64,000 nt of DNA, taken from the NCBI GenBank assembly GCA_963768075.1, contig CAVYHD010000051.1:310001-374000 (forward strand). Direction: 5' to 3'. The position numbers and the translations under genes are program-made. Positions 6,869 through 15,978 of the stretch are shown here, in pieces; the stretch's first letter is position 1, and every line of letters begins with the position of its first letter. This DNA comes from QHXW01 sp963768075 (GTDB lineage: Bacteria; Acidobacteriota; Terriglobia; Bryobacterales; Bryobacteraceae). Below the pieces are notes generated by a model. The model was not told where the DNA came from. It saw only the letters and a list, made by a program, of their open reading frames with translations, and ran no database searches.

Positions 6869-9184
6869 ATGCGAAGGACGCGTTGGCTGTTGCTCTTTGC
6901 CATTTTAGCGATCCTGACTGGAATTGGCGCTCTCTATCGGGCTCAAAAACGGTCGCTGCAGACTCACGCGCCTGCTAAACCCGCCATCCTGCCAAGCCAG
7001 ATTGCCGGTTTGCGTGATGACTTCCAATGGACCCGCACGGACGCGGGCCAGGCCAAATCCGAGATCAGCGCCCACAAAGTCAGTCAAGAAAAAGATAGCA
7101 GCCAGGTGCAGCTCGAACAAGTTGCGCTGAAAATCTACAACAAAACCGGCGATAAATACGACCTGGTCAAGAGCGCTACCGCCGACTTCGATCAGAACGC
7201 ATCCCGCATGTACGCGGAGGGTGACGTGGTGATCACGCTGGCCGTACCGGTCGATGGCAAGCCCACACGGCCACTGGTCCAGGTCGAGTCTTCTGGCGTT
7301 ACCTTCGACGTCAAAACCGGTCAGGAATTCGCCACCACTGACCGTGCCACGCACTTCACCTTTGAAAACGGTACAGGCAGCTGTGTGGGTGCGTCTTATG
7401 ATCCCACCAAGCGTGAGTTGACCCTGCACCGGCAGGCCGAGCTCAATTGGAAAGCGCCAACTCCACACGCTCCGCCCTTGAAGATTGAAGCCGGAGAAGT
7501 CGTGTACAAAGAGGCGGAAGGCGCCATTTTGCTAAATGGCTGGGCGCGGCTAACCCGCCAGAATACGGTAGTCAACGCCGCTTCGAGCGTGGTGCACCTC
7601 GAGGACGACGTCATTCGGCAGGTAGATGCGATCAAGGCGCAGGGAACGGATTCGTACCCGAAACGCAAGCTCGATTACGCGGCCGACGAATTGCGTGTCG
7701 CCTACAACGACCAGGGCGAGGTCGAACATATTTCCGGCAGGAACAATGCCCGCCTCGTTTCCTCTTCCGCGGGTTCCGAAACCACCATGACGAGCGACGT
7801 AGTGGACCTGGATATCGAAACCGTGAACGGCGACAGCGTGCTGAAAAAGGCGCTGGGCAACGGGCACGCGGTGATCATCTCCAAGCCGGTAGGCACGCCG
7901 GATGGCAAGCCGCCCGAAACGCATATCGTGCACAGCGACGTGATTGAGGTCGACATGCGTACCGGCGGCCGCGAGGTTGAGACCATCCAAACCCGCGCGC
8001 CCGGCCGGCTCGATTTTCTGCCTAACCAGCCTGTCCAACATCAGCGCCGCCTGGACGCCGAGCGGATGACCATGACCTATGGCGCCTCAAACCAACTCCA
8101 GTCCTTTCGCGCCACCAACGTCCAGACCGAAACCCAGCCCAGCGCCGAAGAGCGCGCCAAGAACAAGCAAGAGATCTCCAAAACCCGCAGCAGGAATCTC
8201 TCGGCTCAGTTCGATCCGAAATCCGGCCAGATGAAACACATGGAGCAGTGGGACGGCTTTCTATATGAAGCGGGTGATCGAAAAGCCACGGCCAATCGGG
8301 CCACTCTCGAACAGGACAACAATCTCATGTCGCTCGAAACCGCCGCGCGTGTCTGGGATGCTACCGGCACGACCTCGGCCGACCGCATTCTCATTGATCA
8401 GAAAACCGGTGACTTCACCGCCGAGGGCCATGTCAGCTCCAGCCGTATGCCGGACAAGAAGACCTCGCCATCCGGTATGCTGGCGGGCGATGAACCCATG
8501 GAAGCCATGGCCGCGCGTATGACCTCCGCCAACCACAACCACCTCTTGCACTACGAAGGTCATGTGGTGATGTGGCAAGGCGCGGACCGGATCTCCGCGG
8601 ATCGTATTGACGTCGATCGCGATAAGCGCGCGGTTAGCGCCGCCGGTAACGTGGTGACGCAGTTCCGCGAAAAAGCCAAACAGCCCACGGATGCGGAGAC
8701 CGCCGATACAAACGCGGCGCCGACTTTTGTCGTCGTCAAGGCGGCTAACCTGGTTTACACCGATCAGGATCGCCTGGCTCACTACACGGGGGGCGTCGTG
8801 CTTACCCGGCCGTTGCTCGAGGTGGAGGCGGATGACCTGCGCGCCATTCTTGAGCCCCAGAACGACGATAAATCGGAAAAAAAGGACGGCCAGAAAAAGG
8901 ACGATGACGAGGCGGAGCCATCCCGGCTGGAGAAGGCCTATGCCGATGGGCACGTGAAAATCGTGCAGGCCGCGACGGATCGCACACGCACCGGCACCAG
9001 CGACCATGCCGAATACTACACCGATAATGAGCGGATTGTCCTGCGCGGCGGCAAACCCCAGATGCTCGACAGTAAGAAAGGGTTCGTCCGCGGCGCTGAA
9101 TTGACCTACTACGTCAACGATGATAGGCTGCTGGTGTCTGGCAGCCCGCAGGAACGCGCCACGGGCCGCTTGCGTCGTAAATAG
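6869..9184 (+). CDS. LPS export protein with LptC-like and LptA/OstA-like domains
   Basis: The product has 771 residues. An N-terminal membrane anchor (WLLLFAILAILTGIGALYRA) is followed by an LptC-like beta-jellyroll (about residues 45-220, with SEISAHKVSQ, VALKIYNKTG and ATADFDQNASRMYAEGDV). Several OstA/LptA-like repeats then extend to the C-terminus (YAADELRVAYNDQGEVEHI, ADRISADRIDVDRDKRAV, AEYYTDNERIVLRGGKP). These domains bind lipid A and pass LPS across the periplasm. Standard LptC is about 190 and LptA about 180 residues, so this is a large fused version. LptB begins 11 bases downstream, which strongly supports the role. A Glu/Lys/Asp-rich linker lies near residues 665-690. LptF and LptG are not in the window. 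Confidence 0.85.
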   Translation: MRRTRWLLLFAILAILTGIGALYRAQKRSLQTHAPAKPAILPSQIAGLRDDFQWTRTDAGQAKSEISAHKVSQEKDSSQVQLEQVALKIYNKTGDKYDLVKSATADFDQNASRMYAEGDVVITLAVPVDGKPTRPLVQVESSGVTFDVKTGQEFATTDRATHFTFENGTGSCVGASYDPTKRELTLHRQAELNWKAPTPHAPPLKIEAGEVVYKEAEGAILLNGWARLTRQNTVVNAASSVVHLEDDVIRQVDAIKAQGTDSYPKRKLDYAADELRVAYNDQGEVEHISGRNNARLVSSSAGSETTMTSDVVDLDIETVNGDSVLKKALGNGHAVIISKPVGTPDGKPPETHIVHSDVIEVDMRTGGREVETIQTRAPGRLDFLPNQPVQHQRRLDAERMTMTYGASNQLQSFRATNVQTETQPSAEERAKNKQEISKTRSRNLSAQFDPKSGQMKHMEQWDGFLYEAGDRKATANRATLEQDNNLMSLETAARVWDATGTTSADRILIDQKTGDFTAEGHVSSSRMPDKKTSPSGMLAGDEPMEAMAARMTSANHNHLLHYEGHVVMWQGADRISADRIDVDRDKRAVSAAGNVVTQFREKAKQPTDAETADTNAAPTFVVVKAANLVYTDQDRLAHYTGGVVLTRPLLEVEADDLRAILEPQNDDKSEKKDGQKKDDDEAEPSRLEKAYADGHVKIVQAATDRTRTGTSDHAEYYTDNERIVLRGGKPQMLDSKKGFVRGAELTYYVNDDRLLVSGSPQERATGRLRRK

Positions 9185-9195
9185 TAAGTCCCCAA

Positions 9196-9945
9196 ATGCG
9201 CAGACTGGAAACCAGCGAAATCTCAAAGTCATATCGCGGCCGAAAAGTGGTCGACGATGTCACCCTGTCGGTTCACCAGGGCGAGGTGGTGGGTTTGCTC
9301 GGACCGAACGGCGCGGGCAAAACCACTTCGTTTTACATTACTGTGGGGCTAATCAACCCGGATTCCGGCCGAGTCCTGCTTGACGATCACGACATCACAG
9401 GGCTCCCCATGTTCCAGCGCGCGCGCCAGGGCATCAGCTATCTGCCGCAGGAAGCCTCGGTTTTTCGCAAGCTGACGGTGGAAGGCAACCTGATGGCAAT
9501 TCTCGAAACGCTTCCCATCCGGCCGCGCGACCGGCGGGAGCGCATGGAGCGGCTGATCGATCAATTGGGCCTGGAAAAGGTCCGCCGTAACAAGGGTTAC
9601 GCGCTGTCGGGCGGCGAGCGGCGGCGCGTTGAGATCGCCCGCTCGCTGGTCATCGAGCCAAGCTTCCTGCTGCTCGATGAACCCTTCTCGGGTATCGATC
9701 CCATCCAGGTGCTCGAGCTGCAGCGCATCATATTTGATTTGAAACGGTCGGGCATCGGGGTTTTAGTCACCGACCACAATGTGCGCGAAACCCTCATGGT
9801 TACCGATCGCGCGTACATCATCAACAACGGCCGCATCTTCCGTGCCGGCAGTCCCGAAGCCCTCGGGCGCGACCCCGAAGTCAAGCGCGTCTACCTGGGG
9901 GAGTCGTTCACGCTCGGCGAAACCGGCGTGACGTTCCCCAACTAG
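9196..9945 (+). CDS. lptB: LPS export ABC transporter ATP-binding protein LptB
   Basis: The protein has 249 residues, the usual LptB length. It shows Walker A GPNGAGKTT, a Q-loop in YLPQEASVFRKL, the ABC signature LSGGERRRVEIARSL, Walker B SFLLLDEPFSGIDP and the switch His in LVTDHNVRETL. The sequences YLPQEASVFRKLTVEGNL, GIDPIQV and VTDHNVRETL are typical of LptB rather than amino-acid transporters. It powers extraction of LPS from the inner membrane together with LptF/LptG, which are not encoded here. It lies 11 bases after the LptC/LptA-like gene and is probably translated from the same mRNA. Confidence 0.95.
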   Translation: MRRLETSEISKSYRGRKVVDDVTLSVHQGEVVGLLGPNGAGKTTSFYITVGLINPDSGRVLLDDHDITGLPMFQRARQGISYLPQEASVFRKLTVEGNLMAILETLPIRPRDRRERMERLIDQLGLEKVRRNKGYALSGGERRRVEIARSLVIEPSFLLLDEPFSGIDPIQVLELQRIIFDLKRSGIGVLVTDHNVRETLMVTDRAYIINNGRIFRAGSPEALGRDPEVKRVYLGESFTLGETGVTFPN

Positions 9946-9967
9946 GGCTGCCCGCCGTTCCACATGC

Positions 9968-9973
9968 GATAAT
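9968..9973 (+). promoter_or_regulatory. -10 box (GATAAT) before TPR protein gene
   Basis: GATAAT ends 6 bases before GTG 9980 and 9 bases before ATG 9983, in the short gap after lptB. It would give a leaderless transcript. Confidence 0.35.
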
Positions 9974-9979
9974 CGCCCC

Positions 9980-11503
9980 GTGATGGGTGGTCTTTCCCGG
10001 TGTATGTTGGCTGCGCTATGCATCAGCGTCCATCTGCTCGCCGCGCCGGAAGATCCTGCCGCCAAACAACATGCCGATAAGGCCGCGGACTATATCCAGT
10101 CCCGCGACCTCTCGCACGCCGAAGCGGAATTGCAGGCCGCGATTCGGCTCGCGCCTACGGATTCGTCCTACTTGACCAGCCTCGGCGGAGTCCTCGGCAT
10201 GCAGGGAAAACTTCGGGAAGCCAACGCCTACTTTGAGCGTGCCGTGAAGGCAAATCCCGAGGACGCGGCCGCGCGCCGCAATCTCGCCGCCAATGAATGG
10301 CAGCTCGGTGAACTCAAACCGGCGCAGGCCAACCTCGAACGTTTATTGCGCGCCGATCCGCGGGACCACGCTTCTGTTCTTCTGCTCGGCATGGTATCGG
10401 AGAATCTGCGCGATTACGCGCGCGCCGCTAAGTTGCTGGGGTCGATTCCCGACATCGTCGCCGAACGCCCGGAAACCGTGGCCGCACTCGCCAGCGCCTG
10501 CTACCACACCGCGCAGCGCGACAAAGCCCACCGGCTGCTCGAGGGCCTGCTCACACGCTCCGCCGAGCCCCAGGGTATCTTCGCGGCCGCGAGCGTCGCG
10601 GCGGAGGCGGGCGATTACGTAGTCGCGGAAAAGCTGTTCGAATCCATTCGCGCGAGTTACCCCGATCAAACCCGGCTCGCCTACAATCTGGCACTCATTG
10701 AATACCGCACCGGGCGCACCGCGGAAAGCCAGCAGGCGTTGCTTGCGTTGGTCAGCTCAGGCCGCGGAACCGGCGAGGTTTACGATCTGCTTGGCCAATG
10801 TTACCAGGCGCAGGGCAACACTCCGGAGGCCATGCGCACTCTCGAAGCCGCGATCCACCAGGACCCTTCCCGGGAATCGAGTTATGCAACTCTCGCTGCC
10901 ATCCTCATCGACGCCAAGAGGTTGCCCGCCGCGCTCGCCGCCGCCACCCGGATGACGAAAGCGTTTCCCAAATCTGCCCTGGCGCTTCTTACCGAAGCCC
11001 AGGTGGAATTGAAAATGAGCCAGTACACTGATGCCGTCCAGTCCTACCGCCGCGCCGCCGCTCTCGAACCGAAGTCGCTTGACGCACAAGCCGGCCTGGC
11101 GTCCGCACAGTGGGGCGCCGGGATGCGCACCGAGGCGCAGTCAGGTTTCGAGCTCCTCATCAAACAATATCCGCGCGCCGCCACCCTCTATGAAACTTAT
11201 GCGACCCTGCTGCTCGACAGCGCGCCGGATGATGCCGCTGAGGCTCACGCTGCCGCGCTACTCAAGACGGCCGTGGATCTCGATGCGGGTCGCGTCGAGT
11301 CGCAGTACCGTCTCGGAAATCTGGCGCTGAAGAACGGTTCTACCGGGGATGCGCTTCAGCATCTCGAAACCGCCGCGCGTCTCGCGCCGGAAGAAAGTAA
11401 GATCCAGTTTGCGCTGGCCCGAGTCTACCGCCGGCTTGGCCGCGCCGATGAAGCCGCCCATGCCATGAACCGGTACGAGAAGCTAAAGGCCGCGGACAAG
11501 TGA
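9980..11503 (+). CDS. Exported TPR-repeat protein
   Basis: This protein of 507 residues has GTG 9980 directly followed by ATG 9983; either could be the start. A signal peptide is visible (CMLAALCISVHLLA, cleavage near AAP). The rest is a chain of TPR units, for example DLSHAEAELQAAIRLAPTDS, LREANAYFERAVKANPEDA and GDALQHLETAARLAPEES. It is likely a periplasmic scaffold that binds other proteins. Its stop overlaps the GTG start of the CRTAC1 gene by 4 bases (GTGA), so the two are translationally coupled. TPR plus CRTAC1/UnbV gene pairs recur in acidobacterial genomes. The exact partner is not known. Confidence 0.85.
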   Translation: MMGGLSRCMLAALCISVHLLAAPEDPAAKQHADKAADYIQSRDLSHAEAELQAAIRLAPTDSSYLTSLGGVLGMQGKLREANAYFERAVKANPEDAAARRNLAANEWQLGELKPAQANLERLLRADPRDHASVLLLGMVSENLRDYARAAKLLGSIPDIVAERPETVAALASACYHTAQRDKAHRLLEGLLTRSAEPQGIFAAASVAAEAGDYVVAEKLFESIRASYPDQTRLAYNLALIEYRTGRTAESQQALLALVSSGRGTGEVYDLLGQCYQAQGNTPEAMRTLEAAIHQDPSRESSYATLAAILIDAKRLPAALAAATRMTKAFPKSALALLTEAQVELKMSQYTDAVQSYRRAAALEPKSLDAQAGLASAQWGAGMRTEAQSGFELLIKQYPRAATLYETYATLLLDSAPDDAAEAHAAALLKTAVDLDAGRVESQYRLGNLALKNGSTGDALQHLETAARLAPEESKIQFALARVYRRLGRADEAAHAMNRYEKLKAADK

Positions 11504-13155
11504 AACCCTGGGTTATAGCGGCGCTGCTGGCTTTGGCTGCGTGCGCTGGGTTCATCAAGCGGCCTGCTTCCGCCGCCACGGATATCTTCACGGACGTTAC
11601 GGCCCAAGCTGGAATCCGCTGGCGGCACGTCAGCGGGGAATCGAGCGAGAAGTATCTGGTGGAAACCATGGGTGGCGGCGTCGCGTTTGTCGACTTCAAT
11701 CGGGATGGCCTGCCCGGCCTGTTCTTCGTCACCGGTGGCGAGACGCCGAAGAGCCCGCACACCACGCCGCCTCGCAACGCGCTCTATCGCAACCTGGGTA
11801 ACGGCACCTTCGAGGACGTGACGGCAAAGGCGGGGCTCGAACGGCTGCCGTTCTACGGCATGGGGGTCGCCGCCGCCGACTTCGATAACGACGGCTATCC
11901 CGACCTGTTCCTCACCGGTTATCCGGCCTGCGCGTTGTTCCATAACAATCGAGACGGAACCTTCACCGACGTCACCGAAAAGGCCGGCGTCAGGAACTCC
12001 GGGAAGTGGGCGGCGGGCGCAGCGTGGATCGACTACGATCGCGACGGCCGTCTCGACCTGTTCGTTTGCAACTACGCCAAGTTCTCCTACACCGACGCGC
12101 ATCGCTGCGAATACAACGGCATCCGCACATATTGCGCGCAAACTGCTTACGAAGGGGACCGTCCTACGCTGTATCACAACAACGGCGATGGCACGTTCAC
12201 CGATGTGACCGCGCAGGCTGGCCTCGCGAAACTGGTGGGCCGTGCCATGGACGCGGTGAGCATCGACGTCAACGACGATGGCTGGCCCGACCTTTTTGTG
12301 GCGCGTGACGCATCCCCCAACCTGTTGCTGATCAATCAGCGCAATGGCACATTCACCGACGCCGCACTCGATGCCGAAGTGGCCTTGACTGCCGACGGCA
12401 TCGCGCGCGCCGGCATGGGTGTGGACGCAGGCGACGTGACCGGCGACGGCCGGCCCGATTTCTTTGTCACCAACTTCAACGACGAGCAGCACGCCCTGTT
12501 CCTGAACACCGGGGCGTTCCCCTATCGGGAGTGGACACGTGAATCCGGCCTCGCTGCGTTGACCCGCTCCTTCGTGGGCTGGGGCGCGCACTTCCTGGAC
12601 TTCGATAACGATGGCACTCTGGACCTCGTATTCGTCAATGGCCATCTCAACCCGGTGATCGAGAAGACCCGCGTGGACGTCCGCTATGAGGAGCCGCCCA
12701 TGCTGCTGGCCAATAACGGCAAGGGTGTGTTTCGCGATATGAAGGAATCCGCCGGTCCGGTTTTCCGCTCCCGGTATCTGGGCCGGGGACTTGCCATAGG
12801 CGATTACGACAACGATGGCGGCACCGACGTCGTCTTCACTCGCCTGAACGATACGCCCATCCTGCTGCACAACAACGTTGGCCGCCAGAAGACCTGGGTC
12901 GGAATCGAGTTGCAAGGGACCAGGAGCAACCGGGATGCCGTTGGCGCGAAGCTAACGCTCACCGCTGGCGGCCGCAAGCTTACGCGATGGATCACTGGCG
13001 GAGCGAGTTACCTTTCCTCGCATGACCATCGCGTAGTCTTCGGATTGGGAGACCTGCCCCCCAACCCCGTGCGGCTCGACATCCGCTGGCCGAACGGGAA
13101 CGAGCAGACGGTCGGCGGCCTGAAGCTGAATCAGTACCAGAGGATCGTCGAGTAG
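11500..13155 (+). CDS. CRTAC1/UnbV family exported FG-GAP (VCBS) repeat protein
   Basis: The product has 551 residues, from a GTG start overlapping the preceding stop. The N-terminus is a signal peptide (WVIAALLALAACAGFI; the 'LALAAC' could be a lipobox). Many FG-GAP/VCBS repeats with calcium-binding DxDxDG loops follow: DFNRDGLPGLFF, DFDNDGYPDLFLTG, DYDRDGRLDLFV, DVNDDGWPDLFV, DVTGDGRPDFFV and DFDNDGTLDLVFV. The last ~80 residues form an ASPIC/UnbV domain (RDAVGAKLTLTAGGRKLTRW, SSHDHRVVFGLG, IRWPNG). It is expected to be a secreted beta-propeller, possibly for adhesion or binding. It is coupled to the TPR protein upstream. Confidence 0.9.
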   Translation: MKPWVIAALLALAACAGFIKRPASAATDIFTDVTAQAGIRWRHVSGESSEKYLVETMGGGVAFVDFNRDGLPGLFFVTGGETPKSPHTTPPRNALYRNLGNGTFEDVTAKAGLERLPFYGMGVAAADFDNDGYPDLFLTGYPACALFHNNRDGTFTDVTEKAGVRNSGKWAAGAAWIDYDRDGRLDLFVCNYAKFSYTDAHRCEYNGIRTYCAQTAYEGDRPTLYHNNGDGTFTDVTAQAGLAKLVGRAMDAVSIDVNDDGWPDLFVARDASPNLLLINQRNGTFTDAALDAEVALTADGIARAGMGVDAGDVTGDGRPDFFVTNFNDEQHALFLNTGAFPYREWTRESGLAALTRSFVGWGAHFLDFDNDGTLDLVFVNGHLNPVIEKTRVDVRYEEPPMLLANNGKGVFRDMKESAGPVFRSRYLGRGLAIGDYDNDGGTDVVFTRLNDTPILLHNNVGRQKTWVGIELQGTRSNRDAVGAKLTLTAGGRKLTRWITGGASYLSSHDHRVVFGLGDLPPNPVRLDIRWPNGNEQTVGGLKLNQYQRIVE

Positions 13156-13175
13156 ACCCGACAAACCGGCGGGTC
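13155..13175. terminator. Inverted repeat between two convergent genes (possible terminator)
   Basis: GACCCG and CGGGTC flank a 9-base loop directly after the CRTAC1 stop and 7 bases before the stop of the ice-binding gene on the other strand. It could end transcription from both sides. There is no T-run, so a factor-independent terminator is uncertain. Confidence 0.35.
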
Positions 13176-13182
13176 ACTTACG

Positions 13183-14817
13183 TCATTCCACTACGGGAAA
13201 CCCCGGCTCCGAAGTAAAAGCGCCTCCTGCCGTGTACCTTATTCCCAAAATGGCGCCCGCACCCTTGAATATGACCACGCCCAGTTTATTCGCGGTCAGC
13301 GGATATTGGCCTGCCAGATCAAAGGAGGTGTGCCCCAATCCGTTCAGATTCACTGCCCCTGTAGCGATGGGGTTAGCGTTCTGGTCTAGGATGGTGACCT
13401 GGACTGCCTGACCGGGGATTAGCTTATTGACTACAGCGATACCCATGCCATATCCGGCTGTGTTGTCAAACGGCAGGATCAGATCCCCCGCCGCCGGGAT
13501 AACGAATGGTATGGTGACCTGGGTGTTATCGTTAGTGCTTGTATACACTGCGGTGCCGTTTAGAGCAACTGACGTAGTTCTGAAGTCAGCCCACCCTTCC
13601 GTTGAGAAGCTGGCCGTGCCCAGGGTCCTGAATACTGTCGACTGTGACGGACCCAATGTCCCGCTCAGAGTTGACTGAGGCCCGGTGGTTCCTTGAAATG
13701 TGAATGGCTGCGCCTGCCCGGTGTCGCTGTAGAAGTTTAGGGTGAACGAGGCTGGGCTGCCAATCTCGGCAGTATTGACCACGTAAATCTCCGTCCTCCA
13801 GCCCGCTCCATCTGCCATTTGGGGTATAACCCACTCCGGGGATAGTGAAGTGCAGGGAGGTATTGATATAGGTGTATTCGGACCACCGTTTAGCCATATA
13901 TTGATGGCCGATCCAGTCCGTACCACTGTTCCTACGATCGGATCTTCCACGATCACTGCCCCCAGCGGAACTGAACTGCTGACCGAGTTGATGACTGTTC
14001 CTACTAACAGACCCAGACTACTAAGTAGCTGCGCGGCCGCATTCAGTGACAATCCTTCCAGGTTCGGTACCACAACGCAGGTGGCGCATTGCTGCGGGTT
14101 ATAGGGAGCTACGATTGGAGGCGTTCCAGGAAGAGAGTCTCCTGGCAGCACAACCGTATTACCCTGTAGTGTCACCGCGCCAATTTCGGCTAGTGCTCGG
14201 CCGTTTAACATGGCGCCGGTGGCTAGCGATATGGATTGGTAGGCCATTATGGTGCCCGCGAACACCGAGTACGTCCCCAGGCTCGCCGAGCTTCCGACCT
14301 GCCAAAAGACATTGGCGGCCTGAGCGCCATTAATCAGGGAGACCTGGGTATTCGTCATCGTCGTAAGGCCGGACACCATCTGGAAAATGAAAACCGCATT
14401 CGCGTTACCTTGACCGTTGAGGGTGAGGATCCCCGATGACACCGCCAATGACGATGTGGACTTGTAGAGACCCGGCATGAGTGTTTGGCCGCCTAAGTTT
14501 CCCGCCACGGCGACCGGAGCTACAGTCCTTCCAGCCGCATCGTTATATGCCGTGCTCAAGTCAGCTATTGCCTGAGCTGATGTGGCATCATCGGCGAATA
14601 TTGTTCCGGTTACTATTCCCGGCGGGAACCCCGTCACTGCTGTGCCCGGACTCACCCCCACATTCCCGGCCACCTGGGTTGCGCCGGTGCTGGTAACCGT
14701 CGCACCAGCCAGCACCGCGAAGTTAGCAGCCGACCCAAGGCTTACAGGTAATTGAGCCGCTACTACCAGACTAACGGCCAGCATTCCATACAAGAGCCCT
14801 ACGCGGAGCGTTTTCAT
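13183..14817 (-). CDS. Ice-binding family (DUF3494) protein with PASTA domain
   Basis: Start 14817 gives MKTLRVGLLYGMLAVSLVVA, a normal signal peptide, and 544 residues; ATG 14865, preceded by GGAAGG, is also possible. Residues about 25-235 form a DUF3494 ice-binding beta-solenoid (GSAANFAVLAGATVTSTG, VAGNVGVSPGTAVTGFPPG, NGRALAEIGAVTLQGN). A PASTA domain follows (VVPNLEGLSLNAAAQLLSS, ending INIWLNGGP), then a beta-rich C-terminal region (WRTEIYVVNTAEIGSPASF, GYGMGIAVVNKLIPGQAV) resembling domains often found at the ends of acidobacterial secreted proteins. DUF3494 proteins bind ice or act as adhesins; PASTA binds peptidoglycan or other ligands. The combination suggests a cell-surface protein. 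The gene stands alone. Confidence 0.85.
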   Translation of the reverse strand: MKTLRVGLLYGMLAVSLVVAAQLPVSLGSAANFAVLAGATVTSTGATQVAGNVGVSPGTAVTGFPPGIVTGTIFADDATSAQAIADLSTAYNDAAGRTVAPVAVAGNLGGQTLMPGLYKSTSSLAVSSGILTLNGQGNANAVFIFQMVSGLTTMTNTQVSLINGAQAANVFWQVGSSASLGTYSVFAGTIMAYQSISLATGAMLNGRALAEIGAVTLQGNTVVLPGDSLPGTPPIVAPYNPQQCATCVVVPNLEGLSLNAAAQLLSSLGLLVGTVINSVSSSVPLGAVIVEDPIVGTVVRTGSAINIWLNGGPNTPISIPPCTSLSPEWVIPQMADGAGWRTEIYVVNTAEIGSPASFTLNFYSDTGQAQPFTFQGTTGPQSTLSGTLGPSQSTVFRTLGTASFSTEGWADFRTTSVALNGTAVYTSTNDNTQVTIPFVIPAAGDLILPFDNTAGYGMGIAVVNKLIPGQAVQVTILDQNANPIATGAVNLNGLGHTSFDLAGQYPLTANKLGVVIFKGAGAILGIRYTAGGAFTSEPGFPVVE

Positions 14818-14941
14818 CGCGTACTTCTTCCCTGTATGGACGGCGACACGACTTGATATTGGCATAGATACCTTCCATTCCCTTTAGTTAGTCGAGCCTC
14901 ACTTACTTTTGTCGCACCCAAATTGCAACATAGGTCGACGG

Positions 14942-14968
14942 TCCGATTCTAAGCATGTCCGAATCGGA
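14942..14968. promoter_or_regulatory. Perfect 8-bp inverted repeat upstream of ice-binding gene
   Basis: TCCGATTC and GAATCGGA are perfect inverted copies around an 11-base loop. The element lies 77-103 bases before ATG 14865, in a 290-base gap holding no gene. It could be an operator for the ice-binding gene or a hairpin after purU's neighbour. No T-run follows on either strand. Confidence 0.35.
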
Positions 14969-15109
14969 AATCTGTGCAATCTTGCTCACCCTAATGGGGG
15001 TTGGAATCGAATTATTTTTGGCAATGGGTATTGCGCCGGTGATCTGAGCTTGGTTCGCCTTAAGACCGGTTCGCATCCGATCCGGCGTGGCGCTGCGCGG
15101 GGAATAGCC

Positions 15110-15964
15110 TTAGTCGAAGACTACGGTCTTGTTACCGTAAAACAGAATGCGGTGCTCCAGGTGGCAGCGCACAGCGCGGGATAGCACCGCCTTTTCGAGA
15201 TCGCGGCCCTTGGCGATGAGGTGCTCCACCTGATCGCGGTGCGAAATCCGGGCGACATCCTGTTCGATGATAGGACCGGCGTCCAATTCGTCCGTGACGT
15301 AATGGCTGGTGGCGCCAATCAGCTTCACGCCGCGATCGAACGCCGCGTGGTAGGGGCGTGCTCCGCTGAACGCCGGAAGAAACGAATGATGGACGTTGAT
15401 GATGCGGAGCGGGTAACGCGCGACAAATTCCGGTGAGAGAACCTGCATGTAGCGCGCCAGCACGACCAGGTCCACCCGGTTGCGCTCGAGCAGGCTGATC
15501 TGCGCGGCTTCGGCTTGGACCTTACGCGCCGCGTCGACGGGCACGTGATGAAACGGAATACGGTAGAACTCCGCCAGCGATTTAGCATCGGGGTGATTGC
15601 CGGCCACCAGCGCAATCTCGCAGGGCAACTCGCCGGTCTGGTGCCGGTGCAGCAGGTCCACCAGGCAGTGCTGATAGCGCGAGACGAAAATCGCCACCCG
15701 CGCGAGACGGGCTGTGTCTTCGATACGCCATTGCATTTGAAAACGGTCGGCGACGGGTTGAAACTCGCGCGCGAAGTCTCCGAGCTCAAGGGTGAATTCC
15801 GCGAGGTCGAATGCGACTCGCATGAAGAACAGCCCGGCTTGATTGTCCTGGTGCTGGTCGGAGCTCAAGATGTTCGCGCCGTGAGAATAAAGAAAACTGG
15901 AAATGGACGCTACGATGCCTTTGGCGTCAGGGCAATCGACCAGTAGGACGGCGGTTCGGCGCAT
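15110..15964 (-). CDS. purU: Formyltetrahydrofolate deformylase
   Basis: The protein has 284 residues, the usual PurU length. It has an N-terminal ACT domain (VLLVDCPDAKGIVASISSFL) and a formyltransferase-fold catalytic domain. Visible motifs are LVAGNHPDAKSLAEFYRIPF, DLVVLARYMQVLSPEF, INVHHSFLPAFSGARPYHAA with the catalytic His region, and GATSHYVTDELDAGPII with the catalytic Asp. It hydrolyses 10-formyl-THF to THF and formate, balancing one-carbon units. It is the last gene of the minus-strand run rpoN-hpf-rapZ-purU, 14 bases after rapZ. TATAGA lies just before its start and may allow separate transcription. Confidence 0.95.
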   Translation of the reverse strand: MRRTAVLLVDCPDAKGIVASISSFLYSHGANILSSDQHQDNQAGLFFMRVAFDLAEFTLELGDFAREFQPVADRFQMQWRIEDTARLARVAIFVSRYQHCLVDLLHRHQTGELPCEIALVAGNHPDAKSLAEFYRIPFHHVPVDAARKVQAEAAQISLLERNRVDLVVLARYMQVLSPEFVARYPLRIINVHHSFLPAFSGARPYHAAFDRGVKLIGATSHYVTDELDAGPIIEQDVARISHRDQVEHLIAKGRDLEKAVLSRAVRCHLEHRILFYGNKTVVFD

Positions 15965-15978
15965 GATTTCTATACTTT

